From: Phialophora verrucosa
Taxonomy: Eukaryota; Ascomycota; Eurotiomycetes; Chaetothyriales; Herpotrichiellaceae
Reading direction: 5' to 3'
DNA length: 64,000 bases
Assembly: GCA_002099365.1 (NCBI GenBank)
Contig: MSED01000004.1
Coordinates: 2,294,001 to 2,358,000 of the forward strand
The position numbers and the translations under genes are program-made. This document shows positions 21,792 through 32,518 of the stretch, piece after piece. A model generated the notes under the pieces. The model had not been told where the DNA came from. It saw only the letters and a list, made by a program, of their open reading frames with translations, and made no database searches. Each line of letters starts with the position of its first letter. Position 1 is the first letter of the stretch.

Positions 21792-22335
21792 GATTGATTT
21801 TGCACTCCCTCTAAAGTAGGTTGGTAAAATAGTTGCTGATGGAGGATGATGGGCCGTTTCGCCGAGTTCGACGTCGACTGTAGCAGAATCGGCGTGGTTC
21901 GGACGGGAATGGTGATGGTGCAGGTTCTGTCACAATCTGGTCGGTCTGTATCAATCGACGATTTTCGTTGGATCTGAAAACAAATAGTTCCACACGCTTG
22001 ATTCCTCCCTCTCGAGGCCTTCCCGATGCTTTCTCGGCTGACGGGATGATGGTGCGTGCCTTCCCTCAGGAACTATACGTCCAAGATTGTAGCGAAGAAG
22101 GATGCCTCCAGAGTCCTGAGCTTTTCGGTAAATCCTTGTCCTACCTCTCTCCCTTAATGTCTTCTTATTAGCCTTCCACCAGTTTCTCCGTTGGTCTCTG
22201 ACGAGTTCGGGAGTCCCAGGTTGTCTTCCCACAAGCACAGCCGGGATGGAGCATGCAGATTGTTTGGATTCGAGGGAATTTGCATATGCCTGTCTCGTAT
22301 CACAAGACAAATGCTTAATTTAACGTTACGCCTTT

Positions 22336-22342
22336 TGAGTCA
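22336..22342 (+). promoter_or_regulatory. Possible Gcn4/CpcA site upstream of PRO2
   Basis: TGAGTCA is the core of the general amino acid control element bound by Gcn4/CpcA bZIP factors, and proline synthesis genes are under that control in some fungi. It sits about 545 bp upstream of the PRO2 start. The 7-mer also occurs elsewhere in the window (near 38904 and 41479, and inverted near 13384), so this is weak evidence. Confidence 0.3.
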
Positions 22343-22647
22343 TGTTGACTGAAATGTCGACGTGGATCTAGAATCTTTTGACTGGAATATCGGGCGGTGG
22401 AGTCCGACGATCCAATGGGATCTCGACTGACTGATCCAAATTGTGCGTGCAATTAGGGACTAGGAGCGACTTTCCGCCCAGGTGTACGAGTACGTAGCCG
22501 TACTGTGTATGCATGGCTGAACCTTGCGAAAAGCGATGTCATCTGTAGATAAATGACCTTTAGCGCTACGGGAGCGAGGATTTGTGGTGCTGGCGGATTT
22601 CAGCCCTTAAGCGAGGCAGGCACAGTTGAAGAGATCATAAAGGTGAG

Positions 22648-22681
22648 GCAGAGAGGTCGGCTCTGCAGAGAGGTCGGCTCT
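22648..22681 (+). repeat. 17-bp perfect tandem duplication
   Basis: Two adjacent identical 17-bp copies beginning GCAGAGAGGTCGG in the PRO2-RPL18 spacer. Probably a replication-slippage duplication. Confidence 0.85.
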
Positions 22682-23095
22682 AAGACATACACAGCAAAGC
22701 ACCCAAAAAGAGCAAGATGAACTTGATTGTGACAGCAAGCTGGACGCGGAAAGCAAAGTATCGAAGCCAAGCAGGAACAGGAGCAGGAGCAGGTTGACCA
22801 CGTTTCGAAATCGACCATTTGGACTTTTCTTCTTGGTCTCGAATTTTTCACGTTGCTCGTCAACATGCAGGCCGCAACTTTTGACCAAGGACATGGCGTC
22901 TAGCATAGAGTATTGCGAGGAGGTAGCGCACTGTGCGAACCCGGGCTTGAGTTCATTCGTCCGCAATCAGAAGACATCGTTGTCACTGTCGCATGGCCTG
23001 GATCACGCCGGTGTCAACACCCACCAGGTGGCACATCCTGTCCGACTCATCATCTTCATGAGGGTAAAAGCGTAACACAGAGTAAGAGCCAGTGT

Positions 23096-23781
23096 TTACA
23101 CCTTGAAACCCTTGGACCGTCTGCGACCTCTGCCCTTCTCAAACTTTCGTCCCTTGCTCTCAATATACGGCTTCTTGTGCTTATGGGGACCCATGCCAAA
23201 ATGCTTGACCGCCTCTCTCGCGTTCTTCGGTCCCCTCAACAACACAACATTGCTACCCGTAGGATGCTTCATAGCCAATTGATCGAGAGTGAGACATTCA
23301 CCACCAGCCTTCTCAATCCTGGCGCGAGCGGTCGATGTGAATCTGAGGGCGGCGATGTGCAGCTCGGGAACTGTGAGTAGGCGGTTGTCATCTGTGACGG
23401 TACCGATGACGGCGATGGTCTTATCAGCGTATGCCTTCTTTGCGCTCTCGGTGTTAACTTTGCTGGCGATGCGGGAGATGGACATCGGAGGACGGTTGAT
23501 GCGGGACATGAAGAGACGCTTGAGGACGACTTTGTTGAAGTTGGAGTCGGTGCGGCCTGTCACTGGTTGTTAGCGTTTGCCCGACACTCCTGCGGCTCGA
23601 CTTTGCAGACTTACGGGCGAGGAAGCGGTAGAGCTTCACCAAGAGCTTGAGGTAGACATTATCGCTCTTAGGCGCCTTCCGGTGGCTCGCCTTTACGTGA
23701 TGGCGATCAAGGTCGATACCTGAGTGAGAATATCAGTTGGGCTGTCCTGAAAGCTTCGAGGCGTAGAGTGGGCATACCCAT
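23096..23781 (-). CDS. RPL18: 60S ribosomal protein L18 (eL18), 3 exons
   Basis: Exons 23781-23778, 23719-23615 and 23556-23096 give 189 aa, close to the 186 aa of yeast L18. The first exon is only four bases (ATGG). The 58-bp intron after it and the second 58-bp intron (GTAAGT...ACAG) both close phase and restore the family sequence MGIDLDRHH, then VKLYRFLARRTDSNF. The body shows conserved LFMSRINRPPMS, GGECLTLDQLA, LLRGPKNAREAVKHFG and the basic C-terminus GRKFEKGRGRRRSKGFKV. It is a structural protein of the large cytosolic ribosomal subunit. A start immediately interrupted by an intron is typical of fungal ribosomal protein genes. Confidence 0.95.
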
Positions 23782-24346
23782 GATCACGGTTTGGGGAGGT
23801 TGTGCTGGATTGAAAGCGTCGACGGCGTCCTCACGAGGTCAATCTCAAATTTAGTGGGTGCGGAAAACTGGAGTGTGTGCAGAGGTGTTGCCAAGATTTC
23901 CAATCAGAGCTAACCCGTTTTGGGTGATACCCGCTTGAGAGAATCTCATTTGTGCCTCCAGGGGCACATTCTCAACAGGTTACATATTCAACGTGGGGCT
24001 GCCGCGATTCGACTCATTTCGATATTCAGTAATGAGGATCTAGTGCGAGAACTCATGGTTGAGCTTCCTGAAACAAGTCTTTCCTACTCCTGAAAATGCC
24101 TGCCGGCCATCCTGTCTAGTCCGTTTTTGCCTGACTCCAGGAAATGTCGTCCACCCCGTTGTATCATGAAATGTACAGAGCCGCAACCCAGACTTCCCCA
24201 GCTCTGCTAGGAACAAAGTGAAGACATGGGAATAGAAGCTCGGTCGCCGGGCCCATTAGAACTCCCTCCCCCCAAGCTCTACTCATCTCGACCTCCCCGA
24301 GGAGCCATGTTGGCAGAAAAGGCTTGAGTGCTGATCTTCCGGGCAC
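23782..24346. other. RPL18 promoter and carrier 3' flank
   Basis: About 565 bp. It holds the upstream region of RPL18 and the 3' end of the carrier gene. A possible 5' leader intron is suggested by GT/AG signals near 23830-23940, but nothing proves it. Confidence 0.5.
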
Positions 24347-25309
24347 TCACAACGGTTCTGCGGCGTCCGGTTCCGGTTTCAGGCTCACTAGGAAATCCCG
24401 AGTCATCTCGAAGCTGAGCCAACTGCTAGCCATACTCGGAGCCACTTTGAGCAAGTTGGGCACGATCCCCTTGTAGAGCCCCAAGACACCCTCTTGAGCA
24501 ATGATGGTAGTGATGGCCCCCCATATCGACTTGTATTGGTAGCCCATGCCGTTCATCGAGTTGATCTGGAACCGCCGCCGTAACACGTCAAAAGGATAGG
24601 TGCAAGTCTGAGCCACAGCTCCTGAGATGGCGCCAGCCGCAAGTTTCCTGTACCAAACAGGGTTCTTCTCGCCCGGCTCGGTGAAGTATTGCCTGACGGA
24701 TTCATAGACCATGAAGTTGAGGCCAACATAGGGAGCCACACCAGCCACCGTGGGGATGATGCCTCTGTAAAGGCCCAGGAAACCACCCTCGTTCTTGTAC
24801 ATGGTCACCATGGTCTGCCACATGCCCGGTAACTTCCCTTCATGCTTCCCAAGCGCAGCGAAGGAAGCGGACTGGATGGACAAGCGCGTTCGAACAATGT
24901 CCAAGGGATATGTAAATGTGACGGAGGTGATTCCAGCTAAGCCACCACAGATCAGCCGCCGGAGAGGGTCAAGATCGGCACCAGGCGAGGGTTCCGCAAA
25001 ACGTTTGTAGACATTGTATGCGCCGAATTGGACTGCCGAATATGGTATTATCCGTACGCAGTTGGTGCCATTGCCTCTCATGAAACCTCTCCAGCCCTCG
25101 TCCGTGTACATCTTCTTGAGAGCTTTCACAATGGACATCTTATACTCATTGCGGCCTGCGCTTTGTATTTGGTAAAGGATTTTTAGCCGCTCTAAAGGGG
25201 AGACGACGGTTCGCGACACAGCGCCTGCGACACCACCGGCACAAAATGCGGCTGTAAAAGGCGCGGAGATGAATTCTCGCAGTGGGAGAAGAATGTCGGA
25301 TGTCGACAT
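24347..25309 (-). CDS. Mitochondrial carrier, YPR011C-like (APS/PAPS type)
   Basis: A 320-aa single-exon protein of the SLC25 family with three tandem repeats. Each starts with a PxD/ExxK/R signature: VVSPLERLKILYQIQ, FTYPLDIVRTRLSIQ and CTYPFDVLRRRFQIN. Other landmarks are FCAGGVAGAVSRTVV, GFMRGNGTNCVRIIPYSAVQF, GLYRGIIPTVAGVAPYVGLNF and YKGIVPNLLKVAPSMASSW. The closest relative I can name is yeast YPR011C, reported to transport adenosine 5'-phosphosulfate and PAPS across the inner mitochondrial membrane; length and these motifs agree. Human Graves-disease and CoA carriers are more distant alternatives. The cystathionine beta-synthase gene 3 kb away gives a loose sulfur context. Transport specificity is inferred. 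Confidence 0.85.
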   Translation of the reverse strand: MSTSDILLPLREFISAPFTAAFCAGGVAGAVSRTVVSPLERLKILYQIQSAGRNEYKMSIVKALKKMYTDEGWRGFMRGNGTNCVRIIPYSAVQFGAYNVYKRFAEPSPGADLDPLRRLICGGLAGITSVTFTYPLDIVRTRLSIQSASFAALGKHEGKLPGMWQTMVTMYKNEGGFLGLYRGIIPTVAGVAPYVGLNFMVYESVRQYFTEPGEKNPVWYRKLAAGAISGAVAQTCTYPFDVLRRRFQINSMNGMGYQYKSIWGAITTIIAQEGVLGLYKGIVPNLLKVAPSMASSWLSFEMTRDFLVSLKPEPDAAEPL

Positions 25310-26230
25310 GGCGGTTGGGTCCTATTCTGCATTAGGAGCAAGCCAACAATGGGTCCGACATACTGACCTGATTGACGCTGGGGAGATTCGCAAGGGAAAT
25401 TGAGCTCTGGCCTATGTTACCATTGACTGTAACGGGGTCTTTTTCTCCGAGACGCATGACTTTGGGGTGGTTTGCGCAAAGGCAGTGATGAATGTGGCCA
25501 AGGATACAGCTGTAAGAATAGAGGTGTCACAGCGAGCGGTTTTCGGGTGTTGATAGAAGCTGTGGCGTCCATGGAAAATTCTGTCTACGATGTTCGGTAC
25601 CTGAAGAGCATGCTGTGTTCGTCGAGCTTTATCCCTTTCTAACCACGGTCTCAGACCCGGTATCAAAGGATAGAGCCTCGCTCACAGCTGGTTGCCGTCA
25701 TCCACTGGTAAAGATAGACTCAGCAAAGGGTGATATCCGAATCGACACGGATACGGGACAAGTCGGACGAGTGGATTGGCGCGAGCGAACAGGTAACTGT
25801 CCAGGCGGAGGGGTACAGAGGGAAGAAGTCGTCGAGCAGGAAGACTCAAGAAGGTGAAGAATAGAGTATGGGCGTCAAGGCTGGCTTGGGAGCCAGCTGT
25901 ACATAGAAGCGACGGGGGCAGTGAGTGTCTGGCTTGCCGGCTGCGTGACCCTGTCAACCTGTGTCCAAGTCAGTCTCAGACCCAGACACTCCCGGTCGGG
26001 TTTAGCGTCACAAGGTGAGGCGGCAGCCTTTCACTAACACATCTTCACCATTCTTCCTACAAATTCATCTGTCCAACCTCGTGTCGTCTCTGTCGATAAG
26101 TCACCAGACGCTTGCTCCCAATCACACTTCGCATCATCATCCTCTGCAGCTGAGATCAGACCTGGTTTGGCTCGCGGCGACCACATCGACCAAGCCACTC
26201 TTCCTTTGCCACCTGGCCCCTTCGGCAACC
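25310..26230. other. Divergent promoter region
   Basis: About 920 bp between the carrier (minus) and the SR-protein gene (plus). The right half is pyrimidine-rich and likely the SR-gene leader. No gene signature in the short frames. Confidence 0.55.
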
Positions 26231-27012
26231 ATGTCTTCTCGATCTGGCACCACGCTCTATGTCACTGGTTTCGGTCATGGCACCCGTGCTCGTGATCTCG
26301 CCTACGAGTTCGAGCACTACGGTCGCCTGGTAAGGTGTGACATTCCTGCTCCACGAACCGCCTCTAGCAGACTGTAAGTCAGCGATCATTTCGCCCAGTG
26401 GCTTTCTCAGTTGACAAGTAGACAGCTTTGCATTTGTCGAGTATGAGAGCCGACGCGATGCCGACGATGCCTACCACGAGATGCACAACAAGCGGATCGG
26501 CAGAGACGATGTCCTAAAGATCGAGGTACGAAACGCCCTACCACAAAGATATTTACACCCACTAACCTACTCTTGTCGCAGTGGGCTCGTACTCCCCCCT
26601 CTGCTACCTGGCGTTATGAGGCTGGTCGCGACCGCGGCCGTCGAGAACGTTCCCCTCCACGCCGCTCTGGTCGCTCCCCCTCTCCTCGACGCCGCGACTA
26701 CTCTCCCCGAAAGGATGATCGCCGAGACCGCGACCGCGACGACCGCAGAGATCGTGACCGAGACTACGATGATCGCCGCCGATCCCGTAGCCCCGCCGAC
26801 CGTGACCGCGACCGGGACCGTGACATGAAAGACGACCGAGACCGCCGTGATGATGACCGCGACACCGGTGCAAATGGAGACGACCGCAAAGGTATGATGG
26901 AAATCGACTCAGAAGGAGCCTGGCCCCACCAGTTTTGAAACAATTGCTGACACCCGTATCAGCCCTGGATTCCCCTCCCCCTGCTCACGATGAGCTCGAC
27001 ACTGCGGAATGA
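26231..27012 (+). CDS. SR-type RNA-binding splicing factor, 4 exons
   Basis: Exons 26231-26373, 26426-26525, 26582-26891 and 26963-27012 give 200 aa; introns are 52, 56 and 71 bp and all phases close. Residues 1-85 are one RRM: RNP2 is TLYVTGF and RNP1 is LFAFVEYE, formed across the first junction. The linker WARTPPSATWRYEAGRDRG leads to a long RS/RD/RE domain (RSGRSPSPRRRDYSPRKDD and DRDRD repeats) that is a target of SR kinases. The last exon encodes ALDSPPPAHDELDTAE. It acts in pre-mRNA splicing and mRNA maturation in the nucleus and resembles fission yeast Srp1-type proteins. Retaining intron 3 gives an alternative end, MMEIDSEGAWPHQF then stop, so two isoforms are possible. Confidence 0.88.
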
Positions 27013-28155
27013 ACAGCCACATGATCTGCCGCCGTCCGAATCCGGCCACAGCAGTGGCGACGGGAGAGCGGATGGCAAGTTGGGAGTGACCAAAAGTTGC
27101 TGTATTCGGAGGACATGGTTTTTTTCACAGGTTTTCCTTCCTGGCTCTTCTTCATTAACAGTGTTACTATGATGTTTTGGCTGCGGAGCATGCAGGGCCT
27201 GAGAGATCCAGGTGAAGCAATGCACGGTGCAATTGACTTGATATGGGAACTAGATCGGTTTCGAGCGAACGAAACTGTGCAGGATCGATCCTGTGCACGC
27301 GGCTTTCCCCATCGCCACAATCATCAGCGGTAGCTTACGAAGTACTCGATCGGAGCGTCGATACGTACGAACAATCGGACGGTACCTAGCTAGACAGCAC
27401 TTTCCAGCGCCTCTTCCGTTCCCCTTCCTCGTCGATATGTACAACAAACCCCCCCCCCCCATTTCCGTCCGGCTACTATTCCCTCGTCGCAGCCCTCCGC
27501 GTCCGGCGTCGTCCTCAACGTCCACCTCGTCGTATTCTCGCGTCTCGCTGACACACTCTCCCCGTATATTCAGCGCCCTCGGCCGTCTAGTCGTTGCGTC
27601 CCAGACGATCCGCCCCCTAACCCCTCCGCGCTCATACGGCCCTCAACAATTCGACAGCACTAATCCTAACTCAGCTCGCCTCAGCCCTTCATGCGTTACA
27701 CCATGCCACGATTCTCTCCCGTCCCCCCTCGTCCTCAGACCACAAGTTCTTCATTCTTTACGTTGTTGCTTGCCTCCGCCGGGCTTGTTTAAGTCCTGAT
27801 GACGGACTACACGCCGTGGTAGGGTATTATAAGCCAAATCACAGGTAGGCCTTGCAACTTTAAGCTTAGAAAATGCATCCTCGCGGACATGAGTTTTATT
27901 GCGTGAATACCACAATAGAAGTCCACTCAATGTTCTTCTCCTATACAATGTCACAATTGTGGTTCTGTGCCTCCCTTGCAGCCCAGGTGGTCGTATCGCG
28001 TCATGTTGAATGGCCATTAATCGCGCCGTCCTATGCACCATACCATCATCGCCCTACCATTCAGTGTGAGCGAATCTTCTCAGTCTAGACGAAAACTGTT
28101 GCCCTGCATGATCGTGCTCCGTACGAGACCCACGAATTCGTCGTGCGACCCAGCA
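27013..28155. other. Convergent intergenic region with poly-C tract
   Basis: About 1.1 kb between the SR gene and CBS. It has a run of 12 C at about 27449-27460 and long pyrimidine-rich plus-strand sequence. A frame over 27293-27799 opens with GTG and is Ser/Pro/Arg-rich without a domain; I do not call it. Confidence 0.5.
27449..27460 (+). repeat. Poly-C run of 12
   Basis: A homopolymer of 12 C in the SR-CBS convergent spacer. It is prone to length change and to sequencing error. Confidence 0.85.
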
Positions 28156-29964
28156 CTATACCTTCTGCTCACTTAGCATCCACGTCAACAGGTCGACCTT
28201 GGTCACCACCGCCGCGGGCTTCAGCGTCCCCTTCTCATCCCGCTCCGTCACAATCGCCGCGCTCTGCCACTCAAAGAATCTGTTAAGCGCACTCAGAGGC
28301 GTATCGAGGGTGATCTCCACAAACTGTTTCCTCTTGCTCTTGCTCTTGCTCTGGGCCCTGGCTCTACTTTTGGAGTTGGTCGCGTCGGCCAGACCGTTTT
28401 CCTTTTCCGTCATTTCGCTGGAGAACTTCTCCTGTGCGGCGGGTTCACTCTCAGGATCGGCGCTCGTGGTCATCAAGTCTGACAGGTCGGTCTTGTCCAC
28501 GGACACTTCGCTGATGTTGCTGAAGTCGAACATGACGTCCGAGACGGGGCTCTTGCCCGTGGCGCGGCCGTGCGAGATGCGCGACAGCAAGTTGCCCAGC
28601 GTGACGAGGCCGACGAGTCTGCGTGACGGACTCGGCGCCAGGACGGGGAGTTGGTCGAAGCCCTTTTCGCGCATCACTTCGATGGCCGCACTGCAGGGCG
28701 AGTCGGAGGTGACTGTCTGGACGGGCTTGAGGCGGAGATGTTTGACGCGCGCCCCGTGGAAAGGGTCGTCTTTCTTGACGCTCGGGGTGCGGGACAGCTG
28801 TGATGGCGAGGAGGAGGATTGTGATTCTGCCGGCGGGGTCGGCGGCAGGAGGTTGTTCGCGGCCAGCCAGTCGTCGTCGACGAATTTGGACAGGTACGAG
28901 CGGATGGAGTCCGGGAGGATCGTGACGATAACGTCGTCCTTCCCCAGACCTAGGTCCCTCGCGGCCTGAATCGTCGCTGCGAGGGCGGACCCGCTGCTCC
29001 CGCCGACCAGGAGGCCTTCTTCAGCGATGAGGCGGCGCGCGTAGTGGAACGAGTCCCGATCATCGGTCTTGTACCATTTGTCCACGACCTTCTGGTCCAG
29101 CACGTCAGGGATGAAGTCGTAACCTATCCCCTCGACCTTGTACGCCTGGTTGGCGAATTCCTCGTTCAACTGCGCGGGGAGAGCTAGGATCGAGCCCTGC
29201 GGATCGGCGGCGATGATCTTGATCGACTTGTTGTGCTTGTGCAGCCCGCGCGCTAGGCCGGTGATTGTGCCGCCTGTGCCTGCCCCGGCCACCACGGCCG
29301 TGATCTTGCCGGCCGTCTGCTGCCATATCTCCTCTGCGGTCCCAAGTTCGTGGGCCAGCGGGTTGTCCGGGTTGCCGTACTGGTCTAGGATGTGGGCGTT
29401 TGGGATCTCTTTTTCCAGCCGCTTCGCGACCCCGATGTGCGACTCCGGGGAGTCAAAGGCCGCTTGGGTAGGCGTGCGGATTATGGTTGCGTTGAGGGCC
29501 TTCAGCACGGCGACCTTCTCGGCGGACATCTTCTCGGGGAGAGTGATGATCGTACGGTAGCCTTTGACCGCCGCGACGAGGGCGAGGCCGATTCCTCTGT
29601 ATTTCAAACCTGCCGTTAGCGCTTGCACTACGTTCACGTTCACGGGAAAAAGCAGGAGATGTCTCCACTCAAGACAATGTGCTCGTTCTGGCTGGCCTTA
29701 CGTATTCCCACTGGTCGGCTCGATCAGGGTGTCTCCTGGTTTGATGCGGCCTGATTTCTCGGCCTCCTCGATCATGCGCAGGGCTATGCGGTCTTTGACG
29801 CTACCGCCGGCGTTGAAGAACTCGCATTTCGCGTACACCGTGGCTTGGATGCCGAGGGATTGGGGGATCTTGTTGAGTCGGATGAGGGGAGTCTGGCCGA
29901 TGAGTTCGAGGGAGGTGAGGTGCGCCCCTTCGGCGTTGAGACGCGTCCCGTTTGACGAGGACAT
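28156..29964 (-). CDS. CYS4: Cystathionine beta-synthase, 2 exons
   Basis: Exons 29964-29702 and 29596-28156 give 567 aa. The 105-bp intron ends at TACAG so that TSGNT joins GIGLALVAA, the conserved PLP-pocket loop. The enzyme condenses serine and homocysteine to cystathionine (transsulfuration, cytosol). Visible features: IGQTPLIRLN; PLP lysine at about K57 in NAGGSVKDRIALRMI; TSGNTG; a GAGTGGTITGLAR phosphate-binding loop; GSSGSALAA. There is no N-terminal heme domain, as in yeast. The C-terminal half carries two CBS repeats (VMREKGFDQLPVL...; ALNRFFEWQSAAIVT...). Between them is an unusually long charged insertion with KSKSKSKRK encoded by a hexanucleotide repeat, which explains the extra length over yeast Cys4 (507 aa). 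The start was chosen at MSSSNGTRL. Confidence 0.94.
28331..28354 (-). repeat. Hexanucleotide repeat in CBS coding region
   Basis: Three CTCTTG units plus a variant fourth on the plus strand encode the Lys-Ser repeats of the CBS-domain insertion on the minus strand. In-frame expansion would change only the length of the charged linker. Confidence 0.8.
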
Positions 29965-30478
29965 TGTGGTTGAACGCTGTAGCCCTCTTTTCGCCGTCGA
30001 TGCCGTCGAGATAGGGAACTTCGTCTTGAGGTGGTCAAGCAAAATTATTGCGGATTCTGCTGTGTGGAATGAGGTGATGGGCTGCGGCGATGGCATCTGC
30101 AATAGCCGTCGGTAACCGGGCCAATGCGGGGGTCCTTCGGGGGGATGTCACAAATTTCACTAAGGCATCTTAGGCATCTTAGGCACCTTCGACCTTGGTG
30201 CTTCACCCTACGATACGTCCACCACCAGGCGCTCCCAGACACTTTGATATGGTCGTCATCGGGCGCCCAACGGACGGAGGGGAAATCGGTAAAATCGCCT
30301 TCTTCTTAACGAGTCGGCGAGCGGTGACAGCTTGATTGGGAAGCTCGGATGATCCATTCTGCCGTCCAACCTTCGTGTCAGCACCCGATGTGACAGGAGA
30401 GTGAAGAGAACATATATCATCTGGCTTGCCCGCATCACTGGTCGTGCTGGAGGCCCGTCCAAATCCCCAACTGATACC
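29965..30478. other. Divergent promoter between CBS and SDR
   Basis: 514 bp shared upstream region. It contains three 9-bp tandem units (AGGCATCTT twice, then one variant) at 30163-30189. No clear sulfur-regulator site was recognised. Confidence 0.55.
30163..30189 (+). repeat. 9-bp tandem repeat x3
   Basis: AGGCATCTT occurs twice, then AGGCACCTT, head to tail, in the CBS/SDR bidirectional promoter about 200 bp from the CBS start. Repeated spacing could mark a protein-binding array or simple slippage. Confidence 0.8.
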
Positions 30479-31436
30479 ATGGCATACCCCTGCTTCACCA
30501 AGACATATCGAAAGACCAGCTATGCGGCCATTGACCCCTCGAGACCCGCACTATCAGCAGAGAACAAGACTGTTGTGGTGACGGGAGCAGGGCATGGGAG
30601 TATTGGTTCCACCGTTGCGCTGGCCTTTGCAAAGGCCGGGGCTCGAAAGATTGCTTTGGTAGGGCGAACAGAGTCAACTCTTCAGAAGACAAAGGACACC
30701 ATTGCCCAGGCCTACCCGGACGCGACTGTCTTTGTGGCTGTGGCAGATATCTCCAAGGCGGAAAGCGTTGGTATCGCTGCTCACCACATCCGAGTCGAAC
30801 TGGGTGCTTGGGACGTATTCGCGAACTGTGCTGGGTATGGTCGACAGACTGGGCTGTGACTGCGATGCTACGGAGCTGACCTTTTTCCACAGGTACTTGC
30901 CGGATTTGACCTCCATTGGTGGTGCAGATGAGGACGACTGGTGGAAAGCATTCGAAGTTCATGCCAAATTTGCAGCTCATTTCGCGAAGCATTTCTTACC
31001 CAAGTGCCGTCCGAATGCGGCCTATATCAACACAAACGCCGCGTCTTGTCATCTGTCCGCCGCGCACTTCCCCAAAACCTCGGCATATCTTGCGTCCAAG
31101 CTGGCCATGGCAAAGCTCGACGAATACCTGTCGGAGGAGAATCCGCAGCTACGGGTTTTCACGGTGCACCCCGGTATTGTTCATACCAAGATGGTCGAGA
31201 AGTTCATGGGCGGCCCTGATCGTGTACCTGCGGGCGACTCCTTGGACGAACCAGAATTGCCGGCGTGCTTCATGGTGTGGTTAGCCAGTGGAGAAGGCGA
31301 CTTTCTGAAATCAGGAAGATTTCTATGGGCTAATTGGGACGTGGAAGAGCTGATCGCTCGTAAAGCGGAGATTGAGGCTGATCCGGCATTATTCAGAATC
31401 ACCATTGGAGGGTGGCCTTTCCGATCGAGAGGTTGA
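30479..31436 (+). CDS. Short-chain dehydrogenase/reductase, 2 exons
   Basis: Exons 30479-30834 and 30893-31436 give 299 aa; the 58-bp intron (GTATGG...CACAG) closes at NCAG-YLPDL. It is a classical SDR with a Rossmann fold: nucleotide-binding TGAGHGSIG near residue 38, acidic DIS after the third strand, NCAG for adenine-ring support, and the active-site Tyr-Lys pair in SAYLASKLAMAKL. The Ser of the triad is in NTNAAS. PGIVHTKMVEKF follows the usual C-terminal PG motif. The TGAGHG variant is found in fungal secondary-metabolism and toxin-type SDRs, but the substrate is unknown and no cluster surrounds it. An NAD(P)H-dependent cytosolic oxidoreductase is inferred. Confidence 0.87.
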
Positions 31437-32518
31437 CTCTCCCATTACATATCAAAGACTTTCAATGTTCAGCTTCTGACGACAGCGACTTGCGGAGGAC
31501 AATACAGCTCCTCGGCCAAGTCTCATCTGCACTTCGGTGTGTACGAGGCATTCTCTCATTCGACATCGGAAAGAGCAGCCATTGTTCTCGGTCAGTAAAA
31601 GGCATGGACAAGGCCGAGCTCAGCGTTCTGGCCCCTTCAAGACAAGCGCCGTGAAATGCATGGCCCGGCCATTCCCGCTGGCCTTTCCACCTTTCAGCCA
31701 GAATCAGGCTGTGCAATTTGGCCGATCTTGGTCTGCTCTGTTCGCTTTCAGCTGTCTTTACCATAATTTGCGGCTTACCGTCGATGGTCTTCTTCAGAGT
31801 CTCCAATAGCGCCGAGTACGCTCCAGCGTTCAGCTCCTGTACTTTAGTCTCTGCCCTCGACTCTTGGAAGCTCTTATTTCCATCACTTACAGAGCACGTT
31901 GGCTTGGCTTCGCTTAGCTAGAGTTCGTGTTTCGCCCCATTGCCACGCATGCTGATTGGCCAGGGAAGGGTTGTGGTGCTTGGCCGCCGACTGCAATCCA
32001 GACAGCGTATGTATTTTGAGCGCCGTCTTCGTGTTCGTCCAGCCTAGGTGCAACCACTGGGACGCATGGTTTAACTTTTGCCGAAGCCTTACGACGTCCA
32101 GAGTTTAGGGTTCGCCATTCACGATGGCTCCAGGCCCGTGTTTGCTGCTCGTGATGCAGAATTCGGCCTGTTCCAGGTTGAGCAGATCCTACCTTCGGGA
32201 CCGCGCTACAGCAAACCGGCGACGACTCGACAGGTAGGTCGGCTGTAAGAGCCAGTCTCGCCAAAGCGGACGCCTCGACAAGTCCCAACGTAGCTAGCAA
32301 GCTATCGACTCAGCCGCACTCGCAACAGCCATGGGCATACAGTGCGAAGATTTCTCTCGGTCAAAGCCTGGGAGTCTGCCAGCCCTGGTCTCCTTTGCCC
32401 GAAATCAGTATTCAAAAAAGATGGGTTGTTAACTTGCACTTGGATTACCAGCCGTGCTGCTCAGCTTCATTTTCACGACTCTCTGGCCTGGTCGTCCTGT
32501 TGAGACGGTACCGCAAGG
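31437..32518. other. Intergenic region with a weak coding-like segment
   Basis: About 1.1 kb. On the minus strand near 31890-31735 a frame reads QELNAGAYSALLETLKKTIDG followed by a possible GTAAGC donor, which looks protein-like, but no start, stop or partner exon could be assigned. The remainder shows nothing. Confidence 0.4.

Larger units (their letters stand above)
21792..23095. other. Intergenic region: PRO2 promoter and RPL18 3' flank
   Basis: 1.3 kb between two minus-strand genes. It contains a TGAGTCA site at 22336-22342, a perfect 17-bp tandem duplication at 22648-22681, and a short CAGGAG-type tract near 22770-22795. No supported gene. Confidence 0.55.

Noticed and set aside
27293..27799. 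Ser/Pro/Arg-rich plus-strand frame after the SR gene
   Set aside because: GTG start, spans a poly-C run, low complexity, no homology pattern; likely pyrimidine-rich spacer.
28199..28969. Plus-strand open frame over CBS
   Set aside because: Antisense shadow of a conserved enzyme.
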